A program made the translations under genes and the position numbers. A DNA stretch of 64,000 bases. Origin: Manis javanica. Taxonomy: Eukaryota; Chordata; Mammalia; Pholidota; Manidae. Numbering within the stretch: position 1 is the first letter of the stretch; the number at the start of each line of letters is the position of its first letter. Below are positions 63,131 through 64,000 of the stretch, piece after piece. The stretch spans positions 146,187,121 through 146,251,120 of the forward strand of contig NC_133161.1 of the NCBI RefSeq assembly GCF_040802235.1. The letters run 5' to 3'. The notes under the pieces were generated by a model. The model was not told where the DNA came from. It made no database searches and saw nothing but the letters and a program-made list of their open reading frames with translations.

Positions 63131-64000
63131 AAAAAAAATGGCACCTGAGTTTGTTTTTATACTCTAATTACATCTGAGAATTTTACTATTGAAATTTCCT
63201 ATCTCCAATCAAGATGTAAAAGAAAAGTAAAATTTCTACCTTTTTCTCACAAAATCTCTTGGTTAGGAGATTTTACAACCGTCCTGGGCAAGTAATTTGT
63301 TTGTGGTGCATCTTAAACTTTTATTATTAGGAAGTTCAGAATATCTGAAGTAAATCCTGCAGTTAAAATTCCAGTCCCAAGCTGTAAAGGGAAGGTTTTG
63401 TCCTTCCCGCGAAGGCCCCGCGGGTGTGGGCAGCGGGCAGCCGGCGCCTCTCTCCCCTCTCTGATCTTGGGTCTTTCTCCCTTTGCAGACCCAGAGGACT
63501 GTTTTGGGCTGCTGGCACTTCCTGAAATAAGTCCGGACTGTTTGTTGAGCACCTCTCGCTCTTTAGTATAAACTGACCTGGTTTAAAAGTAAATAACTCT
63601 TCTGTCCCTGGCCCTTAATTTCAATGTGTTACTTTTAATGGTCCTTCCTTTTAATTTAACTGGTATCTGTTGTGTTATCTGTATGTAAAATATAGCAACT
63701 GCTAATACTAGAAGACAGGAAGATAAATTTTCTTCTTGTCCAGGTGGGTGATGGGTCAAGTTAAAGGAGCAGGCCGACAACTCTGGAGGAGGAAGACAAG
63801 AGGTTTTAAGCATAACTTCTCTTCAGTCCAGTTGCCAACTACACTGCCTCTCTTCTACCACCTTGCCGGGAGTTTTTCTGATTATTAAAGTTATTTCTGC
63901 TGATGAAAGCAATTTGGGAAAAGTCAGAAAATTATACAGAAGCAGAAGGATAAAGATCACCCCAAGTCTTGCCACCCGGAGCCGGATTATTAATATTGTA

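Noticed and set aside
63400-63500. GC-rich patch with a strong acceptor-like sequence (tttctccctttgcag)
   Set aside because: What follows does not encode the expected SIK3 exon 2 (VAIKIID) and no donor or conserved frame is apparent, so I treat it as a decoy site.

Overview
This is mammalian nuclear DNA: short exons with GT-AG splice sites lie far apart in AT-rich, repeat-filled sequence, with two CpG-island promoters and abundant L1, L2, MIR, MaLR and DNA-transposon relics. No Alu, B1/B2, carnivore SINEC, BovB or equine ERE elements are visible. The youngest repeats are 5'-truncated L1 copies with one distinctive G-rich 3' UTR. I take the source to be a placental, probably laurasiatherian, mammal; a pangolin would fit the repeat content, but that is from memory and unproven.

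Two genes are supported, arranged head to head. PAFAH1B2 (catalytic alpha2 subunit of cytosolic platelet-activating-factor acetylhydrolase 1b) is on the minus strand. All five coding exons can be read exactly (21908-21988, 13920-14009, 12994-13110, 11623-11745, 8206-8484) and give 229 codons, with the non-coding first exon and CpG-island promoter near 28.1-28.3 kb. SIK3 (salt-inducible kinase 3) is on the plus strand. Its promoter CpG island spans about 54.7-55.7 kb, exon 1 codes at 55130-55402 (91 codons, ending in the kinase glycine-rich loop region), and the rest of the window is its intron 1.

Layout: 1-6.2 kb is sequence downstream of PAFAH1B2, with two small L1 insertions and a candidate alternative terminal exon at 5256-5561. 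6.2-28.3 kb is PAFAH1B2 with an L1 and older repeats in its introns. 28.5-54.7 kb is an intergenic stretch with no supported gene, holding a solo LTR, an 0.8-kb poly-A retroposon with perfect target-site duplications, large antisense L1 blocks (one with a younger L1 nested inside), a MaLR LTR and MIR/L2 relics. 54.7-64 kb is the SIK3 5' end.

The two genes belong to different pathways (lipid-mediator hydrolysis and brain development; AMPK-related kinase signalling to CRTC/HDAC). Their proximity reflects conserved synteny rather than shared function. The most interesting points are the phase-compatible alternative PAFAH1B2 terminal exon, which would swap two of the catalytic triad residues for a hydrophobic tail, and a duplicated X-box-like/E-box module with a nearby CRE-like site in the SIK3 promoter.
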